A program made the translations under genes and the position numbers. 64,000 nt of DNA, from positions 1 to 64,000 of the forward strand of contig NZ_FMCU01000027.1 in NCBI RefSeq assembly GCF_900091525.1, given 5' to 3'. This stretch comes from Micromonospora matsumotoense (GTDB lineage: Bacteria; Actinomycetota; Actinomycetes; Mycobacteriales; Micromonosporaceae). The notes beneath the pieces are model-generated. The model made no database searches, was not told where the DNA came from, and worked only from the letters and a program-made list of their open reading frames with translations. Positions 10,776 to 18,894 of the stretch are shown here, in pieces (position 1 is the first letter of the stretch; each line of letters opens with the position of its first letter).

Positions 10776-11282
10776 ATGACCACCGAACGGATCGGCCCGC
10801 CGCTGCGCGCCGGGGAGCGGGAGACGCTGCGCGCCTTCCTCGACTTCCACCGGGCCACCCTCGCCATGAAGTGCGAGGGGTTGACCGACGAGGAGCTGCG
10901 TCGCCGCGCCGTGCCGTCGTCGCAGTTGACCCTGCTCGGCCTGTTGCGGCACCTCGCCGAGGTGGAGCGCGCCTGGTTCCGTCGGGTGATCGACGCCGAG
11001 GACGTGCCGCTGCTCTGGTCGGACACCGGCGACTACCAGCAGGCGTACGACCCGACCGGGTCGACCGGGGCGGAGGCGTTCGAGGCGTGGCAGCGGGAGG
11101 TGGCGCACTCCCGGCGTATCGAGCTGGCGGCGGCCTCGCTCGACGTCACCGGCCACCAGGCGCGCTGGGGTGAGGACGTGTCGCTGCGGCTGGTGATGCT
11201 GCACATGATGCACGAGTACGCCCGCCACAACGGCCACGCCGACCTGCTGCGCGAGGGCGTGGACGGCAGCGTGGGCGTCTGA
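10776..11282 (+). CDS. DinB-superfamily (DUF664-like) protein
   Basis: A 168-aa four-helix protein with the DinB/DUF664 pattern: LRAFLDFHRATLAMKCEGLTDEEL, LLGLLRHLAEVERAWF (His as likely metal ligand) and a C-terminal MLHMMHEYARHNGHADLLRE (further His). Actinobacterial members include mycothiol-dependent enzymes and many of unknown role. The start follows a GGAGGACCCGAC RBS-like stretch. Substrate not predictable. Confidence 0.85.
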   Translation: MTTERIGPPLRAGERETLRAFLDFHRATLAMKCEGLTDEELRRRAVPSSQLTLLGLLRHLAEVERAWFRRVIDAEDVPLLWSDTGDYQQAYDPTGSTGAEAFEAWQREVAHSRRIELAAASLDVTGHQARWGEDVSLRLVMLHMMHEYARHNGHADLLREGVDGSVGV

Positions 11283-11322
11283 CCGCCCGCCCCGGCCCGG
11301 TGGCGGTGCCGCGCCCGTCGGG

Positions 11323-11721
11323 TCAGGTGACGGGGGGCCGGGTGCGCAGCGGCAGCCCGGCCACGAAGGTGTCCTCCCGGCGTTCGGAGATCCGGAAGAA
11401 CGACCGGCAGACCCGGGGCAGCTCCTCGGTGAGGAAGGTCCAGTACCGGTTGCCGTGTGTCTCGTCGGTATAGAAGCTGCGCCCCACCTGGGGCATCACC
11501 ACGGCCACGCCCAGCGACGCCACGTAACGTTCGATCGAGGTCTGGCGGGTCCAGGCGGTGTCGTCGTCGCTGAGGCCGTGCAGCAGGTAGAGCACCGGCG
11601 GGTCGCCGTCGGCCGGTGCCGTGGGCAGCTCCGGGTCGGGTTGCGGCAGGATCACCGTCATCGACGTGCTGGTTCCCAGCGCCTCGGAGTCGAAGTCGCA
11701 CCGCAACAATGCCATGGCCAC
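11323..11721 (-). pseudogene. Truncated esterase-D/tributyrin-esterase family gene
   Basis: The 132-aa product matches the N-terminal half of the alpha/beta-hydrolase family containing S-formylglutathione hydrolase and EstA: MAMALLRCDFDSEALG, PVLYLLHGLSDDDTAW, VVMPQVGRSFYTD, YWTFLTEELPRVC. Intact relatives are around 260 aa and continue FVAGLSMGG with the nucleophile Ser. Here the frame reads FVAGLPLRTRPPVT and stops, so the nucleophile elbow, acid and His are missing and no remainder is seen downstream. It is very probably inactive. Confidence 0.8.
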
Positions 11722-11788
11722 GGACCGTACCGCGTGGTGTCCGGGCCGGATACGCCCGCACCGCCCGGGGGAACCCTAGGCTGTCGCC

Positions 11789-12362
11789 ATGTCCACCGGG
11801 GATGCCGTGATCGACCTGGACGCGCCTCGGGACGAATCCGTCGGGCCGACCGGCAGCCGTGGCCGGCGTGCCTCCCGACCCTGGCTCGTCGCCGGTCTGG
11901 TGGCCGCCTTCGCCGCCGGCACCGTGCTGGGCGGTTGGGGTGTCGACCGGTCGCGGGAGGCCCGCGCCCGACAGGAGCGGGACGCGACGGTCACGCTGGT
12001 GGCCATCCCCGCCGGAGTGGACAGCGGCCGGCGTGAACTCCGGGGGCCGGGCCCGGATCGAGGGGTCGCTGGCGGTGGTCAACGCCGGGCCGTCGCCGAT
12101 CACGGTACGGTCGGTCCGGGCGGAGAGCCCCACCGTCCTGATCCAAAATCTCGGCCTGACCCGGTTGATCCGACCCGGGGGCACCGGCTGGATCGGCGTG
12201 GTGGTGCTGTTCCAGTGCGGGGAAGCGGTCGGGACGGAGCCGCTGTCGATGCGGTTCTCCGTGCAGACCGCCGACGGGCAGGTCCGGGAGGCCCGCTACC
12301 CGGCCGCCCTCGTGGGCAGCGTCTGGCTCGACAGGCTGTCGGGGATGTGCGAACCGCGATAG
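11789..12362 (+). pseudogene. Frameshifted single-pass membrane protein gene
   Basis: The first part (from ATG 11789) reads MSTGDAVIDLDAPRDESVG, then a transmembrane segment LVAGLVAAFAAGTVLGGWGV and a charged helix to about base 12,020. The natural continuation (NSGGRARIEGSLAVVNAGP, then VLFQCGEAVG to CEPR) lies in the next frame and ends at 12362. Joined, they give a coherent protein of about 190 aa with a cytoplasmic N terminus, one TM helix and an extracytoplasmic beta-type domain. A one- or two-base indel near 12,020-12,035, or a sequencing error, explains this. Function unknown. Confidence 0.7.
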
Positions 12363-12419
12363 CCGCCACCTGTGCGGGCGGGAATATCCATTTGCGGCGG
12401 TGCGGGCGTCCGCCTAGGT

Positions 12420-12633
12420 TCAACGGCAACAGCACACCGATCAACCGGGGAGCGCACCGTGTCGCAGCACCTGCACACCGAAACCACACGGCAGTTGCCG
12501 TGCGGTGGTGTGCTGTTGCCCGCCGGCAGGCGAACCCAGCGCCGGTGCGGCCAGCGACCGGGGTGGCGGCGCGGATAGCGCCAGCGCGACACGCGCAGCC
12601 GCCCATCCCTACCAGGGGACCGGGCGGCTTTTT
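12420..12633 (+). ncRNA. Candidate structured RNA / leader upstream of rtcB
   Basis: The gap 12,363-12,736 has no coding frame but is full of pairing. A perfect 14-bp inverted repeat joins 12425-12438 and 12507-12520. GGCGC-GGATA-GCGCC and GCGCG-ACA-CGCGC stems follow. A classical intrinsic terminator closes the block: stem 12597-12604 with 12622-12629, then five T to 12633. The terminator lies about 100 bases before rtcB, so the RNA is either separate or a leader with attenuation. In some bacteria rtcB is linked to tRNA-like Y RNAs; that parallel is an inference. Confidence 0.5.
12597..12633 (+). terminator. Intrinsic terminator with T-run
   Basis: AGCCGCCC (12597-12604) pairs with GGGCGGCT (12622-12629), followed by TTTTT ending at 12633. 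The upstream GGGGTGGCGGC could pair with the left arm, giving an alternative fold. Confidence 0.75.
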
Positions 12634-12736
12634 CGTCCCCGACTCCCGCCGAGGGGTGCCGCGCACCGGGTTCCGGCCCCGACAGTCGCCGGTGCGAAGC
12701 CGCTCACCCCTGCCCCCACGAACGAGGAGAACCACC

Positions 12737-13936
12737 ATGGCATTCACCCCGCTGCCGGGCACGAAGGCCCCGGTACGGGTCTGGACCGACCCGTACGGCA
12801 TCGAGCCGCAGGCCGCCCAGCAGCTGCGCAACATCGGCGCGCTGCCCTGGGTGCAGGGCGTCGCCGTGATGCCGGACGTGCACTACGGCAAGGGCGCGAC
12901 CGTCGGCTCGGTGATCGCCATGCGGCAGGCCGTCTCGCCGGCCGCCGTCGGGGTGGACATCGGCTGCGGGATGAGCGCGGTACGGACCTCGCTCACCGCC
13001 GCCGACCTGCCCGACAACCTCGCACCGCTGCGGTCCGCGATCGAGGCGGTCGTGCCGGTCGGCTTCGCCAAGCGGGACGACCCGGTCGACCCGCGTCGGG
13101 TCCGGGGCCTGGAGCAGCGCGGCTGGGACGACTTCTGGGCCCGGTTCGGCACCCTGGACCGGAAGGTGGCGCAGTTGGAGAGCCGGGCCCGGCACCAGCT
13201 CGGCACCCTCGGCGGCGGCAACCACTTCATCGAGGTCTGCGTCGAGCAGGACGGCCCGGACGCCGGGCAGGTCTGGCTGATGCTGCACTCCGGTTCCCGC
13301 AACATCGGCAAGGAGCTGGCCGAGCGGCACATCGGGGTGGCCCGTACCCTGCCGCACAACGCCGACCTGCCCGACCGGGACCTGGCGGTGTTCCTCGCCG
13401 GCACCCCGGAGATGGACGCCTACCGGCGGGACCTGTGGTGGGCGCAGGAGTACGCACGGCGCAACCGGGCGGTCATGCTGGCCCTGCTCTGCGGCGTGGT
13501 CCGGGACGCGTTCCCGCAGGTCAGTTACGGGGAGCCGATCTCCTGCCATCACAACTACGTGGCCGAGGAGAGCTACGACGGGGTGGACGTGCTGGTGACC
13601 CGCAAGGGGGCGATCCGGGCCGGCCGGGGGGACCTGGGGATCATCCCCGGGTCGATGGGCACCGGGTCGTACATCGTGCGGGGGCGGGGGAACCCGGACG
13701 CGTACTGCTCGGCCTCGCACGGCGCGGGGCGGCGGATGTCGCGGACGAAGGCGAAGCGGACGTTCAGCACCGCCGACCTGGCGCAGCAGACCGCCGGGGT
13801 GGAGTGCCGTAAGGACGCCGGGGTGGTCGACGAGATCCCCGGCGCGTACAAGGACATCACCGAGGTGATGGCGCAGCAGGACGACCTGGTCGAGGTGGTG
13901 GCCCACCTCAAGCAGGTGGTCTGTGTAAAGGGTTAG
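12737..13936 (+). CDS. rtcB: RNA-splicing ligase RtcB
   Basis: A 399-aa RtcB that joins 2',3'-cyclic phosphate (or 3'-phosphate) and 5'-OH RNA ends using GTP and Mn2+. Diagnostic motifs: MPDVHYGKGATVGSVIA, DIGCGM (metal-binding Asp and Cys), LGGGNHFIEV, HSGSRNIGK, CHHNYV, and SASHGAGRRMSR carrying the His that becomes guanylylated. The ATG at 12737 follows GAGGAG. Typical bacterial RtcB is about 400-480 aa, so this is a compact full-length form. No RtcR, RtcA or archease lies nearby; instead it is flanked by a structured-RNA candidate and by tRNA-Arg, so its RNA substrates are open. Confidence 0.95.
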   Translation: MAFTPLPGTKAPVRVWTDPYGIEPQAAQQLRNIGALPWVQGVAVMPDVHYGKGATVGSVIAMRQAVSPAAVGVDIGCGMSAVRTSLTAADLPDNLAPLRSAIEAVVPVGFAKRDDPVDPRRVRGLEQRGWDDFWARFGTLDRKVAQLESRARHQLGTLGGGNHFIEVCVEQDGPDAGQVWLMLHSGSRNIGKELAERHIGVARTLPHNADLPDRDLAVFLAGTPEMDAYRRDLWWAQEYARRNRAVMLALLCGVVRDAFPQVSYGEPISCHHNYVAEESYDGVDVLVTRKGAIRAGRGDLGIIPGSMGTGSYIVRGRGNPDAYCSASHGAGRRMSRTKAKRTFSTADLAQQTAGVECRKDAGVVDEIPGAYKDITEVMAQQDDLVEVVAHLKQVVCVKG

Positions 13937-13938
13937 AC

Positions 13939-13964
13939 CGGCCGACGCCCCCGGGCGTCGGCCG
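13939..13964 (+). terminator. rtcB terminator hairpin
   Basis: A 12-bp perfect stem (13939-13950 with 13953-13964) starting a few bases after the rtcB stop and ending just before tRNA-Arg. Confidence 0.7.
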
Positions 13965-13967
13965 TGA

Positions 13968-14040
13968 GCCCCGGTGGCGCAGCGGACAGCGCGCCGGTCT
14001 ACGAAACCGGAGAGCCCAGGTTCGAATCCTGGTCGGGGCA
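13968..14040 (+). tRNA. tRNA-Arg (anticodon ACG)
   Basis: The full cloverleaf can be drawn: acceptor GCCCCGG/TCGGGGC, D stem GCGC/GCGC, anticodon stem CCGGT/ACCGG with loop CTACGAA (anticodon ACG), T arm CCAGG-TTCGAAT-CCTGG, discriminator A. CCA is not fully encoded. tRNA genes are common integration sites and the region to the right is accessory-like, but I found no second copy of the tRNA 3' end and no integrase. Confidence 0.95.
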
Positions 14041-14074
14041 CCGTGCGGAAGTGGCAGGCTCCCTGTCGCGATTT

Positions 14075-14596
14075 CTAGTCGAGGTCGTGTATCTCCAGTC
14101 CTCGCATGATCAGCATCTGCATCGAGCCGAATCCGTAGAGATCCGCGTCGGATGACAGGTTCGCCACCTCGCGGAGCACCGGCTCGACGTCGATGCCACA
14201 CTCGCGGGCCCGGTGGCACAGCGACCAGATCGTCATCAGCTCGTCGCGCGGATCGGCGCCTTGATCCATCGCGGAGACATGGACGAGTCGTCGGCGGAAC
14301 TCTCCGACCGAATCCCACGCCACCGGTAGGTGGGCGGCCCAGCGGAAGGACGGGTGAGCCCGAAAGATGTCCCGGACCTCCGCACGGGCCGGCGCTCCGC
14401 CGGTCTCGTACGCCTCCAACAGCGCCTCGAGCGCGGCGGACGCCTCGGCCGCCACCCCGGCCTCTTCCACCGGCGGCGGCGCTTGCCGGATCTGGGCCAT
14501 CCAGTTCGGATCGTCGAGGTCGACCGGGCGCTCGGCGATGTCCCGCAACAGATCGTCGATCACGGCGACATCCGCGCGGACCCTAGCAAGAATCAT
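14075..14596 (-). CDS. Hypothetical protein, 173 aa
   Basis: A helical, acidic soluble protein starting MILARVRADVAVIDDLLRDI and ending MLIMRGLEIHDLD. No signal peptide, membrane segment or catalytic motif is evident. It lies immediately downstream, and on the opposite strand, of tRNA-Arg, at the left edge of the accessory region. Codon use and amino-acid composition look like a real gene. I do not recognise a family. Confidence 0.65.
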   Translation of the reverse strand: MILARVRADVAVIDDLLRDIAERPVDLDDPNWMAQIRQAPPPVEEAGVAAEASAALEALLEAYETGGAPARAEVRDIFRAHPSFRWAAHLPVAWDSVGEFRRRLVHVSAMDQGADPRDELMTIWSLCHRARECGIDVEPVLREVANLSSDADLYGFGSMQMLIMRGLEIHDLD

Positions 14597-14787
14597 GCCG
14601 TCATTGTGCTGTCCCCAAGGAGGTCCACCGGGTCGGGAGGCCCGGTAGCCGCGACCGCTGGGCTCAGGGCTGGCGATGGGCGTGGTAGCCGCTGACCGGT
14701 CCGAGTGCGTCGGCGGTCTGCCGGCTGATGATCAGGTGCGCTTCCTGGACGTCACTCAACGACCGATCCGGCCACCAGGTGCACAGG

Positions 14788-15996
14788 TCAGGGGCGGGTC
14801 AACCCGATGGTGGCGGCGAGGCGGGCGACGTCGGCCGGGGTGGGGCCGGCGCGGAGCACGGCGGTCAGGGCGACCCGGGCGGCGGGACGGGTGCGGGTCT
14901 CGGCCGGGGCGATGCGGTCGGCGGTGACGAGGGCCCGCCCGGCGGCGTCGTGGTCACCGAGGTCGAGGTGGGCCCGGGTGATGTCGATGAGGTGGGCGGC
15001 GCGGTGTTCGGCGGGGAGCCGCCGCCAACCCTCCTGGTCGGTGGCCCGGCGATGCAGGGCGACGGCCCGATGGTGGTCGCCGAGGCGGGTCGCGGTCAGG
15101 GCACGGGCGAGGTCGATGCTGATGGGGCCGAACGTGACGCCGTCCTGGTCGTGCCGTTCGTGGTCGGCGGCGAGGTGGGCGGCGCGTTCGGTCAGGTCGT
15201 GGGCGGTGGCGGCGTCGCCGTGACCGGCGGCGGCGAGGGCGGCCTCGATGAGCAGCGTCCCGGTCAGGGCCGACGCCGGCGGGTGGCCGTGCGTCACCGC
15301 CGGGTCGAGTTGGCGTACGGCGGTGAGCGCGGCGGTCGTGGCCAGCCGGCCCCGCCGGAGCGCCTGCGTGAGCGACACCGCCGCGAGCCCGATCCGCAGC
15401 GGGTCACCACGGGTGGCGGCCATCATCGCCCGGTCGGCGGCCAGCCAGGCCAGGTGCGCGTCGCCGAGCTTGACCAGTGTCTGGGCGGTGAGCCGGTAGA
15501 CCCGCACCAGCAGTTCGAGCACGGGCGGGTCCGCCAGGCTGACGTGGCAGGCGTGGCGGCTGTCGACGAGCAGGCCGGGCAGCATCCGCAACACCTGGGG
15601 GTGCTGCCCGTTGCGGTACGCCGTCCACGCGTAGCCCGCCTGGTCGTCGAGCTGCCGCACCGCCGCCCCGATCGGGGCGGATGCCGGAGCGTCGTGCCGG
15701 GCCAGGGCGGCCCGGACCCGTTCCACGGCGGCACCGACGTCGGTGACCGGTGCCGGCGGGGTCCGACCGGTGAGCAGGAGCTGCGGCGCGACGCCGAGCG
15801 CCCCGGCCACCGTCTCGATGACGGAGAGCCGATCGAGGGTACGCACACCGCGTTCGACCTTGTCGACCCAGCTCTTCGACTTGCCGATCCGGTCGGCGAA
15901 GACCTGCTGGCTCATGCCCCGGCGGGTCCGTAACTCGGCCATCCGCCGGCCGATCGGCGGCTCGCCGCCGGTGCGCTGCCGGCCCGGCCCGGTCAC
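14788..15996 (-). CDS. XRE-family regulator with TPR-like C-terminal region
   Basis: A 402-aa protein with an N-terminal XRE helix-turn-helix (residues about 18-70: RRMAELRTRRGMSQQVFADR, SKSWVDKVERG) and a long all-helical TPR-like remainder, a layout common in large actinobacterial regulators. The GTG at 15996 overlaps by 4 bases (GTGA) the stop of a 48-aa gene upstream, and that gene overlaps an 83-aa gene in the same way. The three form a translationally coupled minus-strand operon divergent from a GntR regulator. Targets unknown. Confidence 0.85.
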   Translation of the reverse strand: MTGPGRQRTGGEPPIGRRMAELRTRRGMSQQVFADRIGKSKSWVDKVERGVRTLDRLSVIETVAGALGVAPQLLLTGRTPPAPVTDVGAAVERVRAALARHDAPASAPIGAAVRQLDDQAGYAWTAYRNGQHPQVLRMLPGLLVDSRHACHVSLADPPVLELLVRVYRLTAQTLVKLGDAHLAWLAADRAMMAATRGDPLRIGLAAVSLTQALRRGRLATTAALTAVRQLDPAVTHGHPPASALTGTLLIEAALAAAGHGDAATAHDLTERAAHLAADHERHDQDGVTFGPISIDLARALTATRLGDHHRAVALHRRATDQEGWRRLPAEHRAAHLIDITRAHLDLGDHDAAGRALVTADRIAPAETRTRPAARVALTAVLRAGPTPADVARLAATIGLTRP

Positions 15997-16139
15997 CGGT
16001 CGTGCCCCGGCAGCGGCATGGTGTGGGTGGACTCGCCGCAGCGGGGGCACCACCGGGACTTGACCCGGAACGCGAGCAGCCCGAGCAGGAAGCCCGGCAC
16101 CAGCCCCCCGAACACCACCGACAGGACGTTGGAGATCAC
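15993..16139 (-). CDS. 48-aa membrane protein with CxxC zinc-ribbon-like knuckle
   Basis: Small gene read directly from the minus strand: a hydrophobic N-terminal helix (NVLSVVFGGLVPGFLLGLLAF), a short basic linker and WCPRCGEST, a CxxC pair, ending GHDR. The GTG at 16139 overlaps the stop of the 83-aa gene (16136-16139), and its stop (15993-15995) overlaps the GTG of the XRE regulator. The two 4-base overlaps are the best evidence that it is real. It could be a small membrane partner of the regulator; function unknown. Confidence 0.75.
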   Translation of the reverse strand: MISNVLSVVFGGLVPGFLLGLLAFRVKSRWCPRCGESTHTMPLPGHDR

Positions 16140-16387
16140 GAGCGCCCCTGCTCCCCGACCCCGGCAGTGGGACTGTGCGTCGGCGACAGCGCGCGTAGGT
16201 TCCTCGTCACGCGGGCCGCCGTCTCCTCGGCGTGTTCAACGAGCGTGAGCAGCGGTGAGTTGATCGGCCCTCGCAGCTCAAGCGCGTCTGCTGCCCTGGC
16301 GAGCGCGACCAGATGGATGCGACTCGACTCAAGGGCGCGGTTCACCACCTCCATGTCCCGCGCCAGTTCACGTGCCCGGTCTTCCAT
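16136..16387 (-). CDS. Small helical (coiled-coil-like) protein, 83 aa
   Basis: First gene of the minus-strand operon: MEDRARELARDMEVVNRALE followed by a continuous amphipathic helix (ALARAADALELRG, LTLVEHAEETAARVTRNLRA) and a disordered tail. The ATG at 16387 has an AAAGGATG RBS. It is coupled by a 4-base overlap to the 48-aa membrane protein. Likely a protein-protein interaction factor; no family recognised. Confidence 0.75.
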   Translation of the reverse strand: MEDRARELARDMEVVNRALESSRIHLVALARAADALELRGPINSPLLTLVEHAEETAARVTRNLRALSPTHSPTAGVGEQGRS

Positions 16388-16436
16388 GCCACATCCTTTG
16401 GTGATTCAAGAGTCGCTCTGCGTGACGTCGGATTCA

Positions 16437-16495
16437 TACCAACCATTACAGGTCGTCGCGTGCGGGTCAATACCGTGCCGATAGATTGGTTGGTA
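16437..16495. promoter_or_regulatory. 9-bp inverted repeat in the XRE/GntR divergent promoter
   Basis: TACCAACCA (16437-16445) and its reverse complement TGGTTGGTA (16487-16495) flank the intergenic region 22 bases before the GntR GTG. This is a plausible operator for the GntR/UTRA protein or the XRE regulator. Confidence 0.45.
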
Positions 16496-16516
16496 CGACA
16501 GGGAGAGGATGGGACC

Positions 16517-17308
16517 GTGGGTCAGCCGAAGTACCGCCAGATCGCCAGCGAGCTTCGAGATCAGATCGTGTCGGGAGCGCTGAGGGAGGGCGATCGGCTT
16601 CCCACCGAGCCGCAGCTTGAAGAGCGGTACGACGTCTCCCGAAACACCGTCCGCGATGCCACCGCGCTGCTGATCAACGAGGGCCTGGTGCACAGGGTGC
16701 CGGGGCGCGGTGGCGGCATGATCGTTCGAAGGAAAGCCATCCTGACGTTTCATGCCCATCGCGCGGAGATGCCTGCCCCTCCGACGGCTGAGGCGGACGC
16801 GTGGCGGACGGAGGTGGTGGCACAGGGGTATGAGGCGGCACAGGAGTTCTCGCTGATGATTCGGTTGCTCTCATCCGATATCGCCGAACGTCTCCACGTC
16901 GAGCCCGACTCGGTCGCCGTGCTGCGACGCTGCGTCCGATACGTCAACGGGCAGCCGTCCTCGTTGCAGGACACCTACTACCCGATGGACCTCGCCGAGG
17001 AGATCCGCGAGCTGCTCTCGCCGAAGGACATCCCGCAGGGGACCACCCGGCTCCTGGGCGAGCGCGGTCACGAGCAGACCGCCTACTACGACGAGTACCT
17101 CTCCCGGATGCCGACACCCGAGGAGACGAACCTGCTCGGATTGCCACCGGGCACGACGATCCTGCTGCACATTCGCACCGGCTACACCGAGCAGCGCCCG
17201 GTGCGGGTGTCCTTCAACGTCTTCGCTGGTGACCGCAACCAGATCGTCACCACCCACGGCGACGTTCGCGTCATCGCCAGGTTCCGCCCCGAGGAAGCGC
17301 CGGAATGA
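16517..17308 (+). CDS. GntR-family regulator with UTRA effector domain
   Basis: A 263-aa regulator. Residues about 1-70 are a GntR winged helix (YRQIASELRDQIVSGALREG, LPTEPQLEERYDVSRNTVRD) and about 85-250 a UTRA-type ligand domain. The GTG at 16517 was chosen because it opens directly into the HTH; the longer frame before it is non-coding in character. Its stop overlaps the acetyltransferase start by 4 bases, so the pair is co-translated. HutC/UTRA regulators of this size are common on actinobacterial integrative elements, fitting the accessory setting. Confidence 0.88.
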   Translation: MGQPKYRQIASELRDQIVSGALREGDRLPTEPQLEERYDVSRNTVRDATALLINEGLVHRVPGRGGGMIVRRKAILTFHAHRAEMPAPPTAEADAWRTEVVAQGYEAAQEFSLMIRLLSSDIAERLHVEPDSVAVLRRCVRYVNGQPSSLQDTYYPMDLAEEIRELLSPKDIPQGTTRLLGERGHEQTAYYDEYLSRMPTPEETNLLGLPPGTTILLHIRTGYTEQRPVRVSFNVFAGDRNQIVTTHGDVRVIARFRPEEAPE

Positions 17309-17859
17309 TCATTACGCCGGCGCGGTTAGAGGACGTCGAGACAATCATGGGGTGGCGACGGGAGCGCGTGGCATGGCTCGCCGCCCGTGGTCAGGAGCAG
17401 TGGTCAATCCCGCTGCCCCGCTCGGCCGTTGCGGCGACCGTCTCCGCCGGACAGACGTGGATGGTCTGGGCCGGCGACGATCCGGCCGCCACCATCACCC
17501 TGACCGCCTACGTGGATGTTGACGGCCTGTGGAAGCCGGACCGGGACCCGGAAGCGCTGTGGTATCCAGAGGACGATCCGGTCGACGCCCTGTACGCGGC
17601 GAAGATGATGATTCCGCTCGCCCATGCCGGCGAGAACCTCGGTGGTGAGCTGCTCGACTGGGCGGGTGGGCGGGCCTACGCGGCAGGGTTGACCTGGCTG
17701 CGGCTGGACGCCTGGACCACCAACCACCGGCTCCACGACTACTACCGTGGGCAGGGCTTCCGGCACGTCCGCACCGTCGGGTCCCGTGTTTCCGGCGCCT
17801 GCTTTCAACGACCATCTCAGCCTTACCTGGACGGTCGACTCAAGACTGAGCCGGCATGA
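17305..17859 (+). CDS. GNAT-family N-acetyltransferase
   Basis: A 184-aa protein with GNAT features: MIITPARLEDVETIMGWRRER at the start, a central beta-strand AATITLTAYVD, and LAHAGENLGGELLDWAGGRA corresponding to the acetyl-CoA pyrophosphate loop, then LRLDAWTTNHRLHDYYRGQGF, the usual GNAT tail. It should transfer an acetyl group from acetyl-CoA to an amine; the substrate is unknown. It overlaps the GntR gene by 4 bases, suggesting that the regulator controls it. Confidence 0.85.
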   Translation: MIITPARLEDVETIMGWRRERVAWLAARGQEQWSIPLPRSAVAATVSAGQTWMVWAGDDPAATITLTAYVDVDGLWKPDRDPEALWYPEDDPVDALYAAKMMIPLAHAGENLGGELLDWAGGRAYAAGLTWLRLDAWTTNHRLHDYYRGQGFRHVRTVGSRVSGACFQRPSQPYLDGRLKTEPA

Positions 17860-17886
17860 CCGCCAGGAACCCGCTCCGTGTGCCTC

Positions 17887-18687
17887 CTACTTGTCGTCCC
17901 CACCGGCTGGAAACTCGTATACCAGCTCGTACACCTCGGCGTCGAGCACCATCAGGGACACCTCCACGCAGCGATCTCCCGCGTAGGCATGTCTGGTGAT
18001 CTCGAAGACCAGACTGCCTTCTCGGCGCAGGCTCAGCCCCTCCCGCCCGTCGACCCCATCGATCTCCTCGGGAGTCGGTGCACGGCTGATGACGCGTTCC
18101 ACGAATCTGGTCGGCCGGAAGCCCTGCTCGGCAAGTCGGGCGAACGTGCCTCCCGATCCAGTGTCCGTGTGTTCGATCCGTGTGCCACGGGTCAGGTCCG
18201 TCGGTAGGTAGGCGGTGGCGAGCTGAACCGAGCGTCGGCCACGGACGTACCGGCGATACCGCGACAGCACGATGCCGCCAGGCGGTACTCCGAGGGCGTC
18301 GGCGACCTGTGCGGGCGGCACGACATCGCCGACTGTGACATCCACGGCCTTCGGTGGGTCTGCCGAGTCGTATGCCTGGATCGACAGCCCGCGTCCCCAT
18401 TGATCGGCGGAGAGCCTGCCGGGCGAGGTTCGCGGGACGCGGCTCGCCCGTACCAGGCTGCCGGAGCCTCGGCGCGACTCGATCAGCCCTTCGGCGCGCA
18501 GGCGATCAATGGCCTTCTCGGCAACCCCGCGAGCTACGGCCTCCTCGGCATCCGCGGCGAACTCGCGGATGGTGGGGAGCTTCGCGCCGGCCTCGTAGCC
18601 CTTCACGCCCTCCCTGATCCTGCGTCTGAGCTCGGCAGCGAAGCTCTCGGCGCTGTGCTTCCGCCCCTGGCCGCTCACGTCGTTCAT
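17887..18687 (-). CDS. GntR-family regulator with UTRA domain (second)
   Basis: A 266-aa protein: GntR HTH at about residues 12-80 (SFAAELRRRIREGVKGYEAG, LPTIREFAADAEEAVARGVA) followed by a UTRA effector domain (SRYRRYVRGRRSVQLATAYL, VSLMVLDAEVYELVYEF). It faces the GntR/acetyltransferase pair and is divergent from the TPR gene at 18895. Several GntR remnants lie further right, so this region has accumulated this regulator type. Confidence 0.85.
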   Translation of the reverse strand: MNDVSGQGRKHSAESFAAELRRRIREGVKGYEAGAKLPTIREFAADAEEAVARGVAEKAIDRLRAEGLIESRRGSGSLVRASRVPRTSPGRLSADQWGRGLSIQAYDSADPPKAVDVTVGDVVPPAQVADALGVPPGGIVLSRYRRYVRGRRSVQLATAYLPTDLTRGTRIEHTDTGSGGTFARLAEQGFRPTRFVERVISRAPTPEEIDGVDGREGLSLRREGSLVFEITRHAYAGDRCVEVSLMVLDAEVYELVYEFPAGGDDK

Positions 18688-18894
18688 CGGATCTCCAACT
18701 GTCGTCTGACAGAAGGCTACGGGTGGACCGAGTGCCGGAACCGCCCATGATGATGGATGTCTGCCTCGTCTCCCCGCCGGCCCTCACACTCACCGATCTG
18801 ATTGCGTGGACACCTGCGGTCGCGGACACTTGACCGGTCTGAAGAGGTGGAAACACGATCCGGCTACTGGCCACCCGAAGCTCGGGGGAGGGAC

